A stretch of DNA of 64,000 bases from Streptomyces sp. HmicA12 (GTDB lineage: Bacteria > Actinomycetota > Actinomycetes > Streptomycetales > Streptomycetaceae), in assembly GCF_000373565.1 (NCBI RefSeq), contig NZ_KB891816.1:28201-92200 (forward strand). Direction: 5' to 3'. Each line of letters begins with the position of its first letter. Within the stretch, counting starts at the first letter, position 1. Made by a program: the position numbers and the translations under genes. Below, one piece after another: positions 54,124 through 62,858 of the stretch. Below the pieces are notes generated by a model that was not told the DNA's origin, did no database searches, and saw only the letters and a program-made list of their open reading frames with translations.

Positions 54124-54133
54124 CGGTATACCG
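54124..54133. promoter_or_regulatory. Putative GntR-type operator before the NCS1 permease
   Basis: Perfect palindrome CGGTATACCG, 26 bp upstream of the permease ATG, with another half CGGTAT at 54141-54146. The adjacent GntR/UTRA protein is the natural candidate to bind it; this is inference. Confidence 0.5.
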
Positions 54134-54314
54134 GTAGGGGCGGTATGCAGAAGGAAGGTAGGAGCCGTGCATGACAAGTCGGGGCAGCGCGGGATTGCCT
54201 GCCTGTTACGGGAGTCGAGGCGCGGTTAACTCGCGATCACATGGTCCGGACGCGGGAGTTCGGGTATCGGGCGCCGCAGGGGCGCGGTGTCGCGGTGCCG
54301 GGCTCCGGTGACGT

Positions 54315-54454
54315 CCTGGCTGGTCGCGCAGTTCCCCGTGCCCCTGAAGCATGCGCTGCGCGCGGCTTCCCCTGGGCGAGCGGAGCTCGCTTCCAGGGGC
54401 GCGGGGCGGCATCGATCAGCGGCTCCGCCGCGGGGCGCGACCAGCCCCCACCGG
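54315..54454. repeat. Palindromic repeat element with insert module (locus 3)
   Basis: Forward arm 54315-54348 (core GCAGTTCCCCGTGCCCCTGA) and reverse arm from 54394. The reverse arm is interrupted by a block ATCGATCAGCGGCTCCGCCG (54411-54430), also present at locus 4 with one change. The surrounding gene-free region 54134-54508 shows nothing else. Confidence 0.85.
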
Positions 54455-54508
54455 TCCGCACCGGCCGACGGACGGCGAAGCCCCTCGCCGATCACCGCCG
54501 CGCGCGGG

Positions 54509-55261
54509 TCACTTCACCGGCAAGTGGTATGCGATCCGGTAGCGGTCCGCCGGGACCACGACGTCGGCCGTCTCGACCGGCCGGCCCGAGGCGAAGAAGG
54601 TGCGGTGGATGACGAGGACGACATGGCCGGGTACCCCGCCGAGCGCGCTCAACTCCTCGGCGAGGCCGGGGCGGGCGGCGACTTCCTCCGTCACGTTGTC
54701 CACGATCACGTCGATCGCCGCCATGCGCTCGACGACGCCGCAGCCGCCGAGCGGGCCCTCCTCGGGCAGCATCACCGGGGTGCGGCCCGTGACGGCGAGC
54801 GGCTCCCAGGAGGTCGCCAGCATCACCGTCTCGCCCGCGTCCCGGTACACGTACCGGGTGCACATCACGCGGTCGCCCGCACGGATCGCGAGCCGCTCGG
54901 CGATCGAAGCGTCCGCCTCGGCCTGCTCGCTGCGCGACTCCCAGGTGCCGCGCGCCGCCGGGTCGGCCTGCTCCTGCCGGAAGGGCGTGGAGCCGCCGTC
55001 CGACCGGTACGCGGAGCGGGCGACGCGGCGCGGCACCGGCCGCTCGCGCACATAGGTCCCCGAGCCGGAACGGCCCTCGACAAGCCCCTCCGCCATCAGC
55101 ACCTTGCGGGCCTCCAGGGCGACCGTGTCCGAAACCCCGTACTCCTCACGGATCTTGGCCTGGGAGGGGAGACGCGTGTGCGGCGGAAGCGAGCCACTGA
55201 CGATCTTCCTGCGGAGATCACCCGCGACACGCAGATACGCCGGCTGCTCACCGAATGACAC
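54509..55261 (-). CDS. GntR/HutC-family regulator with UTRA domain
   Basis: 250 residues from GTG 55261 (GAGGGG 8 nt upstream). Winged helix at residues ~5-75 (LRRKIVSGSLPPHTRLPSQAKIREEYGVS, in parts; LVEGRSGSGTYV). The C-terminal UTRA ligand domain spans ~95-245 (VMCTRYVYRDAGETVMLATSWEP). HutC-subfamily members respond to small metabolites. It is upstream of the NCS1 permease on the same strand, 410 bp apart, which suggests but does not prove control of it. The longer frame to 55645 is unsupported. Confidence 0.9.
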   Translation of the reverse strand: MSFGEQPAYLRVAGDLRRKIVSGSLPPHTRLPSQAKIREEYGVSDTVALEARKVLMAEGLVEGRSGSGTYVRERPVPRRVARSAYRSDGGSTPFRQEQADPAARGTWESRSEQAEADASIAERLAIRAGDRVMCTRYVYRDAGETVMLATSWEPLAVTGRTPVMLPEEGPLGGCGVVERMAAIDVIVDNVTEEVAARPGLAEELSALGGVPGHVVLVIHRTFFASGRPVETADVVVPADRYRIAYHLPVK

Positions 55262-55521
55262 TGATTGTTCCCCTCGTTCCCCGCGGAAGCCTGGTCGCGT
55301 TGCCCACCGCATTGACAGACGGCAACAGCGTGGCAACCGTGGGTTGAGCCGTGCAAGCAAAGGCCAAGGAATCACTCGAAGTGATGACTTGCAGGGCCGC
55401 AGGGCTTTACGCAGGGACTTTCTCCAGGTAGTGGAGCATTCACACATCGGAGCCCGAATCGGCTGTACGTACGATGCCGCCGGGGGCGCCGGGCCTCGGC
55501 CCCGGTTCGGTCCCCGCTGCC

Positions 55522-55527
55522 TACGCT
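55522..55527 (+). promoter_or_regulatory. -10 box for leaderless threonine synthase-like gene
   Basis: TACGCT, 6 nt (CTCTGC), then ATG at 55534; no ribosome site. Confidence 0.55.
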
Positions 55528-55533
55528 CTCTGC

Positions 55534-56652
55534 ATGACCGCCCTCCCCGACTGCTACTGCCCCCTCGACGGCACCCGGGTCCCCGCCGGCTCCCTGGACT
55601 GGTGCTGTCCGGCCTGCCGAGGCCCGCTCGACCTCGACTACTCACCGAACCCCGCGCCCCTCAAGTCCCTGACAGGACGGGCCAATTCGCTGTGGCGCTA
55701 CGCGGAGTGCCTCCCGCTCCCGGTCCCCGACTGCACTTTGGGCGAGGGGCGCACCCCGCTCGTCCCGCTGGCCGGCGGTGTCTCGGCGAAGCTGGACTTC
55801 CTCATGCCGACCCTGTCGTTCAAGGACCGCGGCGCCGTCATGCTGGCCGCGCTCGCCGTGCGGCTCGGCCCGGACCGCGTGATCGCGGACAGCAGCGGCA
55901 ACGCGGGCACGGCCGTCGCCGCGTACTGCGCCCGCGCCGGACTCCCCTGCACGGTCTACGTCCCCGAGGGCACGTCACCGAAGAAGCTGGAGCAGATCAC
56001 GGCCCACGGCGCCCGCCTGAACGTGGTCGAGGGCGACCGCGAGGCGACGGCCCGGGCGGCCCGCTCCGCGGCCGACGAGGCCGGGGTCTTCTACGCCAGC
56101 CACGTGCACAACCCGTACTTCCTGCACGGCACCAAGACATACGTCCACGAACTGTGGGAGGACCTGGGCGGCCGCCTCCCCGACGTACTCGTCGTCCCCG
56201 TCGGCAACGGCACGCTGCTGCTCGGCGCCGCCCTCGCCGTGGCCGAACTCCACTCCGCGGGCCTCATCGACCGGCGCCCCACGCTGCACGCGGTCCAGTC
56301 GGCGGCGGTCGCTCCGCTGGCGCAGGCATGGCGGGCCGGGGCGGACGCCCTCGTCGGCACCACGCCCACGGCCCCCACCTTCGCCGAGGGCATCGCGATC
56401 CCGAACCCGCCGCGGGCCCGGCAGATCCTGAGGGCGGTACGCGAATCGGGCGGCGCCTTCCACACGGTGACGGAGGACCAGATCCGCCACGCCCAGCTCG
56501 ACCTGGCCTCACGCGGCCTGTACGTGGAGTCGACGGGCGTCGCGTGCTGGGCGGCAACCCGGGACGACGGCCCCCTGGGCCACACCCTGGGCGCCCGCAC
56601 CGCGGTGGTGCCGCTGTGCGGGGCGGGGCTGAAGACGGGGTTGGCCGCATAG
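55534..56652 (+). CDS. Threonine synthase-like PLP enzyme with N-terminal zinc-ribbon-like cysteines
   Basis: 372 residues. The PLP lysine is K97 in LSFKDRG, and the phosphate cup is SSGNAGTA. The N-terminal ~35 residues hold CYCPLDGT and WCCPACRG, as in several thrC-type enzymes. The C-terminal PVGNGTLLLGAA and GTTPTAPTFAEGIAIP fit the fold-type II family. Streptomyces carries its main threonine synthase elsewhere with hom and thrB, so this lone copy may be a paralogue with another substrate. The start at 55534 is set by the leaderless promoter; the frame is open 20 codons further. Confidence 0.87.
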   Translation: MTALPDCYCPLDGTRVPAGSLDWCCPACRGPLDLDYSPNPAPLKSLTGRANSLWRYAECLPLPVPDCTLGEGRTPLVPLAGGVSAKLDFLMPTLSFKDRGAVMLAALAVRLGPDRVIADSSGNAGTAVAAYCARAGLPCTVYVPEGTSPKKLEQITAHGARLNVVEGDREATARAARSAADEAGVFYASHVHNPYFLHGTKTYVHELWEDLGGRLPDVLVVPVGNGTLLLGAALAVAELHSAGLIDRRPTLHAVQSAAVAPLAQAWRAGADALVGTTPTAPTFAEGIAIPNPPRARQILRAVRESGGAFHTVTEDQIRHAQLDLASRGLYVESTGVACWAATRDDGPLGHTLGARTAVVPLCGAGLKTGLAA

Positions 56653-56679
56653 CCGGGTAGGCCCGAGCCAGGGCCGGCG

Positions 56680-56742
56680 GGGCCGTATCGCTCAGCGGCT
56701 CCGCCGCGGGGCGCAGGGAACTGCGCGAGAAGCCCCACCGGC
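56680..56742. repeat. Partial palindromic repeat element (locus 4)
   Basis: Only the reverse arm is present (GGGAACTGCGCGAGAAGCCC), preceded by the module ATCGCTCAGCGGCTCCGCCG seen at locus 3. It lies between two plus-strand genes. Confidence 0.8.
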
Positions 56743-56858
56743 CCGCACCCGCCGACGAACCCGCAGCCCCACGGCGGCCCCGCGCCCCACCCACCCGGAC
56801 CGCCTACACCCCGGCGCGCATACCGCACCCGGCGCCACCGACCCCGCACCCTCGACCC

Positions 56859-59531
56859 GTGACCACCCCAAGACGCACCCTGCGCACCACCACCGTCGCC
56901 GCCACCCTCACCCCCCTCGCCCTCACCCTCACCACCGCCTTCCTGCCACCCCCCGACCCCGCCCCGGCCGCACCCGCACCCCGCTGCGCCGCCCCCGCCT
57001 GGACCCTCTCCACCCGCACGGCCGACCCCACGAACCCGTACACCGCCTACACCGGCAACGGCTACCTCGGCGTCCGCGTGCCGTCCGCCGGCACCGGCTA
57101 CGCGCACGGCCCGAGCAAGGAGAAGACGGGCTGGCCGCTCTACACCCCCCGCTACGACGGCGCGTTCGTCTCCGGCCTCTACGCCCGCGGCCCGGAGAAC
57201 ACCGCCCACCGGCAGGCCCTCGCCGCGCTCCCGAACTGGACCGCCCTCGACGTGACCGCGCGCGGCGAGACGTACGGCCCGAAGAGCCGCACCACGGGCT
57301 ACCGGCAGAGCCTCGACCTGCGCTGCGGCGTCGTCCGTACGTCGCTCACCTGGGTGCACGAGGACGGCCGCCGCACCGACCTCGCCTACGAGGTGCTGGC
57401 CGACCGGGCCCGCCCGCACGTCGGAGCCGTACGCCTGCGCGTGACCCCGCACTGGTCGGGCGAGGTCACCGTGACGGACCGCATCGACGGCGCCGGCGCC
57501 CGTCGCATGACCGGCACCGGCAGCGGCAGGGCGGGCAAGGACACGACCGCCGTCGGCTTCCGCACCGACGGCACCCGCGTCGCCGGCACGGTCGCCTCCA
57601 CCCTGCGCGCCCCCGGCCGCACCCGCCCCGCGCCCCGGACGAAGAGCCTGAGCGGCAGCCGGTCTGCGGCCTTCGACGTCCGTTCCGGGAGCGGCTACGA
57701 CGTCGTCAAGTACGTCGGGGTGGACACCGGTCTCACCTCACCGCACCCGCACGACACGGCGGTCGGCGCCTCGGTGCGCGCGGCGGCCGCGGGGTGGGAG
57801 CGCCTGATGGCCGAACACATCGCCGCCTGGGGCGAGTTGTGGACCTCCGACATCGAGATCCCGGGCCGCCCCGGCCTCCAGGAGCAGGTCCGCGCCGCCC
57901 AGTACGGCCTCCTCGCCTCCCTGCGCGCGGGCGCCCGCGACAGCATCCCGCCGACCGGCCTCAGCAGCGACAACTACGCGGGGATGGTGTTCTGGGACGC
58001 CGAGACGTGGATGTTCCCGTCGCTGCTGGCCACTCGCCCGAAGCTCGCCGAGCCGGTCCTGGAGTACCGCTTCCGCACCCGCGCGGCGGCCGCCGACAAT
58101 GCGCGCAAGACGTCGGTCAAGGGGCTCATGTACCCGTGGACCAGCGCGAGTTCGGGCTCGCTCTGGAAGGAGTGCCAGAGCTGGTACCCGGCTCACTGCG
58201 TCCTTCAGAACCACCTCCAGGGCGACATCGCGCTCGCCGCCTGGCAGTACTACCAGGCCACCGGTGACCGCGCATGGCTGCGCGACCGCGGCTGGCCGCT
58301 GCTCAAGGGCCTTGCCACGTACTGGAGTTCACGGGTCACGGAGAACAAGCAGGACCGCAGCTACTCGATCAAGGACGTGGCGGGCCCGGACGAGTACAGC
58401 AACGGCGTCGACGACGGCGTCTACACGAACGCGGTCGCTGCCACCTCCCTGCGCGCCGCCGCCAAGGCCGCGCGCCTCGTCGGCGAGCGCCCCGACCCGG
58501 CGTGGACGCGGATCGCCGACCGGCTCCGGATCCCGTACGACGCACGCCGCAAGGTCTTTCTCCAGTACGCCGGTTACGACATCGACCACGCCGCCGACAT
58601 CAAGCAGGCCGACGCCGTGCTGCTGCTGTATCCGCTGGACCGGCGGCCCCTGCCGAAGGGCGCGGCGGCCGCGACGCTCGACTACTACGCGGCGCACACC
58701 GACCGGAACGGCCCCGCGATGACCGACTCGGTGCACGCGGTCGCCGCGGCGGCGATCGGTGAGCCGGGCTGTGCGACGTACACGTTCCTGGAACGGGCCT
58801 CGCGGCCGTTCTTCCGGGAGCCGTTCGCCACGTTCTCGGAGGCGCGCGGCGAGAAGGCGGGCGAGGGCGACGCGCTCGCCGGGCAGCCGGCCCAGGACTT
58901 CCTGACCGGCAAGGGCGGCTTCCTCCAGGTCTTCACGCACGGCCTGACCGGGCTGCGGCTGGAGGACGGCGACGCGGTGCGGCTCGACCCGGTCCTGCCC
59001 CCGCAGCTGTCAAAGGGCGTCAAGGTCAAGGGACTTCAGTGGCGGGGCCGGACGTACGACGTGGCGATCGGCGCGCGGCGCACGACGGTGCGGCTCACCT
59101 CCGGCGCCCCGTTCGCGGTGGACACCCCGGCCGGCCGCAGGACGGTGACCGCCGACGGCGTGAGCGTCCCGACGCGCCGCCCCGACCTGACCCCGACCTC
59201 GGACGCGGCGCGCTGCCGCCCGGCGCGGGCGACCTCCGAGGACGCGGGCCAGTACGCGGGCGCCGCGGTGGACGGCAACCGGGCGACGACCTGGCTGCCC
59301 ACCCGCCCGGGCGCCGCGCTCACCGTCGATCTGGGCGCGCGCCGCAAGCTGTCCCGGGTCGGGGTGACGGGGACGCGGGCCTACCGGGCCGAGCTGTCGG
59401 CGGACGGGCGGCGCTGGGTGCCGTTCACCGCCGGCGGTTCGGGACGCTTCGTACGCGTGACGGAGACCGGCGAATCCCCGCGGCCCATCGGCGAGTTGAC
59501 GGTCACACCGGCTCGGGCAGGGACGCCGTAG
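56859..59531 (+). CDS. Exported GH65 enzyme (trehalase-like) with C-terminal discoidin-like domain
   Basis: 890 residues from GTG 56859. A signal peptide (LRTTTVAATLTPLALTLTTAF) precedes a GH65 architecture: N-terminal beta-sandwich, linker, (alpha/alpha)6 barrel and small C-terminal beta domain. The general acid is E512 in VAGPDEY; WDAETWMFP and the KQADAVLLLYPL segment also fit. A final ~110 residues resemble an F5/8-type carbohydrate-binding module (SEDAGQYAGAAVDGNRATTWLP). A secreted hydrolase such as acid trehalase is more likely than a phosphorylase, as phosphorylases are cytoplasmic. No clear ribosome site is seen at the GTG. Confidence 0.86.
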   Translation: MTTPRRTLRTTTVAATLTPLALTLTTAFLPPPDPAPAAPAPRCAAPAWTLSTRTADPTNPYTAYTGNGYLGVRVPSAGTGYAHGPSKEKTGWPLYTPRYDGAFVSGLYARGPENTAHRQALAALPNWTALDVTARGETYGPKSRTTGYRQSLDLRCGVVRTSLTWVHEDGRRTDLAYEVLADRARPHVGAVRLRVTPHWSGEVTVTDRIDGAGARRMTGTGSGRAGKDTTAVGFRTDGTRVAGTVASTLRAPGRTRPAPRTKSLSGSRSAAFDVRSGSGYDVVKYVGVDTGLTSPHPHDTAVGASVRAAAAGWERLMAEHIAAWGELWTSDIEIPGRPGLQEQVRAAQYGLLASLRAGARDSIPPTGLSSDNYAGMVFWDAETWMFPSLLATRPKLAEPVLEYRFRTRAAAADNARKTSVKGLMYPWTSASSGSLWKECQSWYPAHCVLQNHLQGDIALAAWQYYQATGDRAWLRDRGWPLLKGLATYWSSRVTENKQDRSYSIKDVAGPDEYSNGVDDGVYTNAVAATSLRAAAKAARLVGERPDPAWTRIADRLRIPYDARRKVFLQYAGYDIDHAADIKQADAVLLLYPLDRRPLPKGAAAATLDYYAAHTDRNGPAMTDSVHAVAAAAIGEPGCATYTFLERASRPFFREPFATFSEARGEKAGEGDALAGQPAQDFLTGKGGFLQVFTHGLTGLRLEDGDAVRLDPVLPPQLSKGVKVKGLQWRGRTYDVAIGARRTTVRLTSGAPFAVDTPAGRRTVTADGVSVPTRRPDLTPTSDAARCRPARATSEDAGQYAGAAVDGNRATTWLPTRPGAALTVDLGARRKLSRVGVTGTRAYRAELSADGRRWVPFTAGGSGRFVRVTETGESPRPIGELTVTPARAGTP

Positions 59532-59570
59532 CCCGTCCAGGGGCGCGTCGTACGGGGCAGCCTCACGCGA

Positions 59571-61022
59571 TCACCCGGAGACCCGGGTCAGTGTCGCCTC
59601 CGTCGACGGGCTCTGCGGCTCGGTGCCGCGCTCGCCCACCGTCAGCTGGGCGAGCGTGGTGACGACCAGGTTCACGCCCAGGGCGATCAGGCCCGTGTCC
59701 ACCGTGCCGACGTCCACGCCGCCGAACGTGAGCCAGGTCAGCACCGCGACCCCGGACACGATGCCGAGCAGCGCGGGCACCGCGCCGAGCCGCACCCGTC
59801 TCGCCAGGCCCATCACGATCGCCGGAGCGAGCTGGGTGAGGCCGCCGTAGGTGAGCAGCAGCAGGTCGGCGAGGAGGCCGGGGCGGGCCAGGCCGAGGAC
59901 GAGGGCCAGGCCCGCCGCGGCCACCACGCACAGGTGGTTGGTGCGCAGCTGCCTGCGTTCGTCGCGGACGCTGAAGAGGTTGCGGGAGAGGAGGCTGGAG
60001 ATGCCGACGACGATGGCGGCGGACGGCACCATCGCCGCCGAGGCCGCCGCGACCGCGACGAGTCCGACCAGCCAGCCGGGCAGGGTCTGTCCGGCGAGGG
60101 TGAGGGCGACGGAGTTGGGGGCCGCGTCCTTCGGGGCGAGGAGGACGCCCGCGAAGCCGACGATCACCGGGATGCCCAGGGCGAGTTGGTAGAGCGGCAG
60201 CCAGACCGCGTTGGAGCGCAGGGCGCGTCCGCTGCCGGCGGCGAGCACCGGTGGCCACAGGTGCGCCATGGTGCCGAGGCCGCCGCCGAGGGCGGAGATG
60301 ATGACCGCGGTGACGAAGAACGTGCCGTCGTAGCCGGGCTGATCCAGCGTCAGCAGCTGCGGGTGGGCGTCGCGCACCGAGTCGAAGACGCCGCCGATGC
60401 CACCCTTGACGGACACCGCGACGCCCACGGCCAGTACGGCGAGCCCGACGATCATCAGCGCGTCCTTGAGGTAGGCGACGCGCGCGATGCCGCGGATGCC
60501 GGACCACAGGACGAAGCCGACGGTGAGGACGGTGGCCAGGACCATGCTCCAGTTGCCGCCGGCGCGGCTGCCGGTGGCGAGCTGCACGATCAGGCCGAGC
60601 CCGGTGATCTGGAGTTGCAGGTACGGCAGCAGGAAGACCGCGCCGACCACCGCGACCACTTTGCCGAGCAGCGGGCTGCGGTAGCGGTCGACGAAGAAGT
60701 CCGCCTGGGTCAGATAGCCGCCCTTCAGGCCGAGTTGGCGCATGCGCGGGGCGGTGAAGTACTGCAGGACGAAGCAGATGGCGAGGTAGCTCAGGGCGTA
60801 GGACGCGGCGACGCCGGCGCCGAAGGCCAGGCCCGCGAGGCCCAGGAAGCTGAACGTCGTGAACGACTCGCCCGCCTGCAGGAACCAGGTGGTGAAGGTG
60901 GAGAAGCGGCGCTTGCCGACGGTCCACTCGCCGAGTTCCTTGCTGGGCGCCCGACGCCCGCCGATGCCGACGGCCGCGATGGCGACGATGCCGACGACCG
61001 TGATGACCATGGTGCTGTTCAT
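59571..61022 (-). CDS. Sodium:solute symporter family transporter
   Basis: 483 residues from ATG 61022, giving MNSTMVITVVGIVAIAAVG. About 13 spans of the SSS/PanF-like family (GESFTTFSFLGLAGLAFGAG; VLWSGIRGIARVAYLKDAL; PSAAIVVGISSLLSRNLF). It overlaps the DUF3311 gene by ATGA. DUF3311 proteins pair with SSS permeases much as YhdT pairs with PanF, so the two probably act as one transporter. With the amidase upstream, the solute may be an amide or its acid product; this is inference. Confidence 0.92.
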   Translation of the reverse strand: MNSTMVITVVGIVAIAAVGIGGRRAPSKELGEWTVGKRRFSTFTTWFLQAGESFTTFSFLGLAGLAFGAGVAASYALSYLAICFVLQYFTAPRMRQLGLKGGYLTQADFFVDRYRSPLLGKVVAVVGAVFLLPYLQLQITGLGLIVQLATGSRAGGNWSMVLATVLTVGFVLWSGIRGIARVAYLKDALMIVGLAVLAVGVAVSVKGGIGGVFDSVRDAHPQLLTLDQPGYDGTFFVTAVIISALGGGLGTMAHLWPPVLAAGSGRALRSNAVWLPLYQLALGIPVIVGFAGVLLAPKDAAPNSVALTLAGQTLPGWLVGLVAVAAASAAMVPSAAIVVGISSLLSRNLFSVRDERRQLRTNHLCVVAAAGLALVLGLARPGLLADLLLLTYGGLTQLAPAIVMGLARRVRLGAVPALLGIVSGVAVLTWLTFGGVDVGTVDTGLIALGVNLVVTTLAQLTVGERGTEPQSPSTEATLTRVSG

Positions 61023-61252
61023 GCGGCCGCCCCGTCCCCTGCGTGCTCTGCGTGTTCCTCGTCTCCTGCCGGGCGGCCGAACCGGTCGACGACGGCGAGC
61101 GCCACCGTCGTACCGGCCGTCCAGATCAGGCACCAGCACAGGACGGACGGGATGCCGAGCCACAGGTGCGGCCCGTTGACGAACGGGAGGAACGGAGTGC
61201 TGAGGAAGGCCAGGACGGGCACGGCCGCCCAGAGCGCGTGCGGTGATCTCAT
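61019..61252 (-). CDS. DUF3311 small membrane subunit
   Basis: 77 residues from ATG 61252 (MRSPHALWAAVPVLAFLS). Two membrane segments with FLPFVNGPHLWLGIPSVLCWCLIWT, the DUF3311 signature region. The polar tail ends in Gly/Asp/Ala. It is coupled to the symporter by a 4-nt overlap and lies 52 bp behind the amidase gene. Confidence 0.9.
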   Translation of the reverse strand: MRSPHALWAAVPVLAFLSTPFLPFVNGPHLWLGIPSVLCWCLIWTAGTTVALAVVDRFGRPAGDEEHAEHAGDGAAA

Positions 61253-61304
61253 CGGGGCTCCAGAGGACGGGAGTTGAGCACCTGCGGCACTGCGCGAGGC
61301 AGGA

Positions 61305-62741
61305 CTACGTGAGGTCGGGCGCGTGCCGCCCGTGTCCGGTGGCGGCCTCGTGGGCGGCACCGACCTGGAGCACGGTGAGTTCGGCGCGCGGCGGGCCCAC
61401 GATCTGCAGGCCCACGGGAAGTCCGGCGCCGGTGAATCCGGCGGGGACGGAGAGGGCGGGTGCGCCCAGGGCGGAGAGGAAGTACGCGGAGCGCATCCAG
61501 TCGAGGTAGGTGTGCTGCGGTTGCCCGTCGATGACGTGCGGGTACTCCGACTCGACGTCGAACGGGGCCACTTGGCTGACCGGGGCGATCAGTACGTCGT
61601 AGCGCTCGAAGAAGGCGACGGCGGCGAGGTGCAGCCGGGTCAGGCCGGCGCGGGCGCGGGCGAGGTCGGCGCCGGTGAGCTTCAGGCCCTCCTCGATGTT
61701 CCACACGAGGCTGGGCTTGAGGGCGTCGCGGGACGCTTCGAGGAACGGGCCGAATCCCTGGTGGAAGGCGTGGGCCCGCAGCGTACGGAAGGCGTGCTCG
61801 GCGTCGTCCAGGTCGGGGCAGTCCTCGACGACGGAGCATCCCAGGTCCTGGAGGACGGCGGCCTGCCGGTCGACGACGGCCCGCACCTCGGGGTCGACGG
61901 GGACGCGCCCGCCGAGGTCGGGCGCGTACGCGACCCGCAGGCCCTTGAGGTCGCGCTCCAGCGGGGCGCGGTACGCGGCCGGGTCCGGCACTTCCAGGGA
62001 CAGCGGGCTGCGCGGGTCGGGCCCGGCCATGACGGAGAGGAGCAGCGCGGTGTCGGCGACGGTGCGGCCCATGGGCCCGGCCACGGCGAGGGTCTCCCAC
62101 ACGTCGCCGGAGGGCAGCGAAGGCACCCGGCCCGGCGTGGGGCGCAGCCCGACGACGTTGCAGAAGGACGCCGGGTTGCGCAGCGATCCGCCCATGTCGC
62201 TGCCGTCGGCGATCGGGGTGAGCCGGGCGGCGAGCGAGGCCGCGGCGCCGCCGCTGCTGCCGCCGGCCGAGCGCGTGGTGTCGTACGGGTTGCGGGTCGC
62301 GCCGAAGACGGTGTTGAAGGTGTGCGAACCGGCCGCGAACTCAGGCACGTTGGTCTTGCCGATGCGGATGGCGCCCGCCGACTGGATGCGCCGGACGAGG
62401 AGTTCGTCCTCGTCGGGCACGTGGTCGGCGAAGAGCGGCGAGCCGTGCGTGGTGCGCATGCCGCGGGTGAGGTGGGTGTCCTTGAACGCGATGGGGAGCC
62501 CGTGCAGCGGGCCCAACTCGGCTCCGGACGCGGCCAGTTCATCGGCGCGGGCGGCAGCCTTCAGGGCGCCCTCGGCGTCCAGTGTCACGATGGCGTTGAT
62601 CGTCGGGTTCACACGCTCGACGCGGTCGAGGTGGGCGGCGACGACCTCGCGCGCGGACAGGTCGCGGCGGCGGATCCGGGCGGCGAGCTCGACGGCGTCG
62701 AGGGAGCAGAGCGCGTCGGCTTCGGCGGGGCGTACGGGCAT
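61305..62741 (-). CDS. Amidase-signature family hydrolase
   Basis: 478 residues from ATG 62741 (GAGGA 5 nt upstream). The Ser-cisSer-Lys triad is K87 (IAFKDT), S162 (AGGSSGG) and S186 (DMGGSLR). No signal peptide; cytoplasmic. The family cleaves amide bonds in substrates ranging from small amides to amino-acid derivatives. A missing GatB/GatC neighbourhood argues against tRNA amidotransferase. It heads the amidase, DUF3311, symporter operon and lies 117 bp behind an Lrp regulator, with palindromic sites between. Confidence 0.92.
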   Translation of the reverse strand: MPVRPAEADALCSLDAVELAARIRRRDLSAREVVAAHLDRVERVNPTINAIVTLDAEGALKAAARADELAASGAELGPLHGLPIAFKDTHLTRGMRTTHGSPLFADHVPDEDELLVRRIQSAGAIRIGKTNVPEFAAGSHTFNTVFGATRNPYDTTRSAGGSSGGAAASLAARLTPIADGSDMGGSLRNPASFCNVVGLRPTPGRVPSLPSGDVWETLAVAGPMGRTVADTALLLSVMAGPDPRSPLSLEVPDPAAYRAPLERDLKGLRVAYAPDLGGRVPVDPEVRAVVDRQAAVLQDLGCSVVEDCPDLDDAEHAFRTLRAHAFHQGFGPFLEASRDALKPSLVWNIEEGLKLTGADLARARAGLTRLHLAAVAFFERYDVLIAPVSQVAPFDVESEYPHVIDGQPQHTYLDWMRSAYFLSALGAPALSVPAGFTGAGLPVGLQIVGPPRAELTVLQVGAAHEAATGHGRHAPDLT

Positions 62742-62792
62742 GGCGGTCCTCGTGCGGGAGGCGACGGTGTGAGCCACCACACTGAGGGCAGC

Positions 62793-62837
62793 TGACTGTT
62801 TCAGTCAACAGATCTGCACCTGTGAACTTTTCAGACA
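62793..62837. promoter_or_regulatory. Putative Lrp-type operators before the amidase
   Basis: TGACTGTTTCAGTCA (62793-62807) is a perfect palindrome with a T-rich centre. A related site TGAACTTTTCAGACA starts at 62823, exactly 30 bp later, about three helical turns. Both lie between the regulator's stop and the amidase's start. AT-rich-centred, phased sites fit the Lrp/AsnC binding style. Confidence 0.65.
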
Positions 62838-62858
62838 CCAACTTCATTCATTTGCAAC

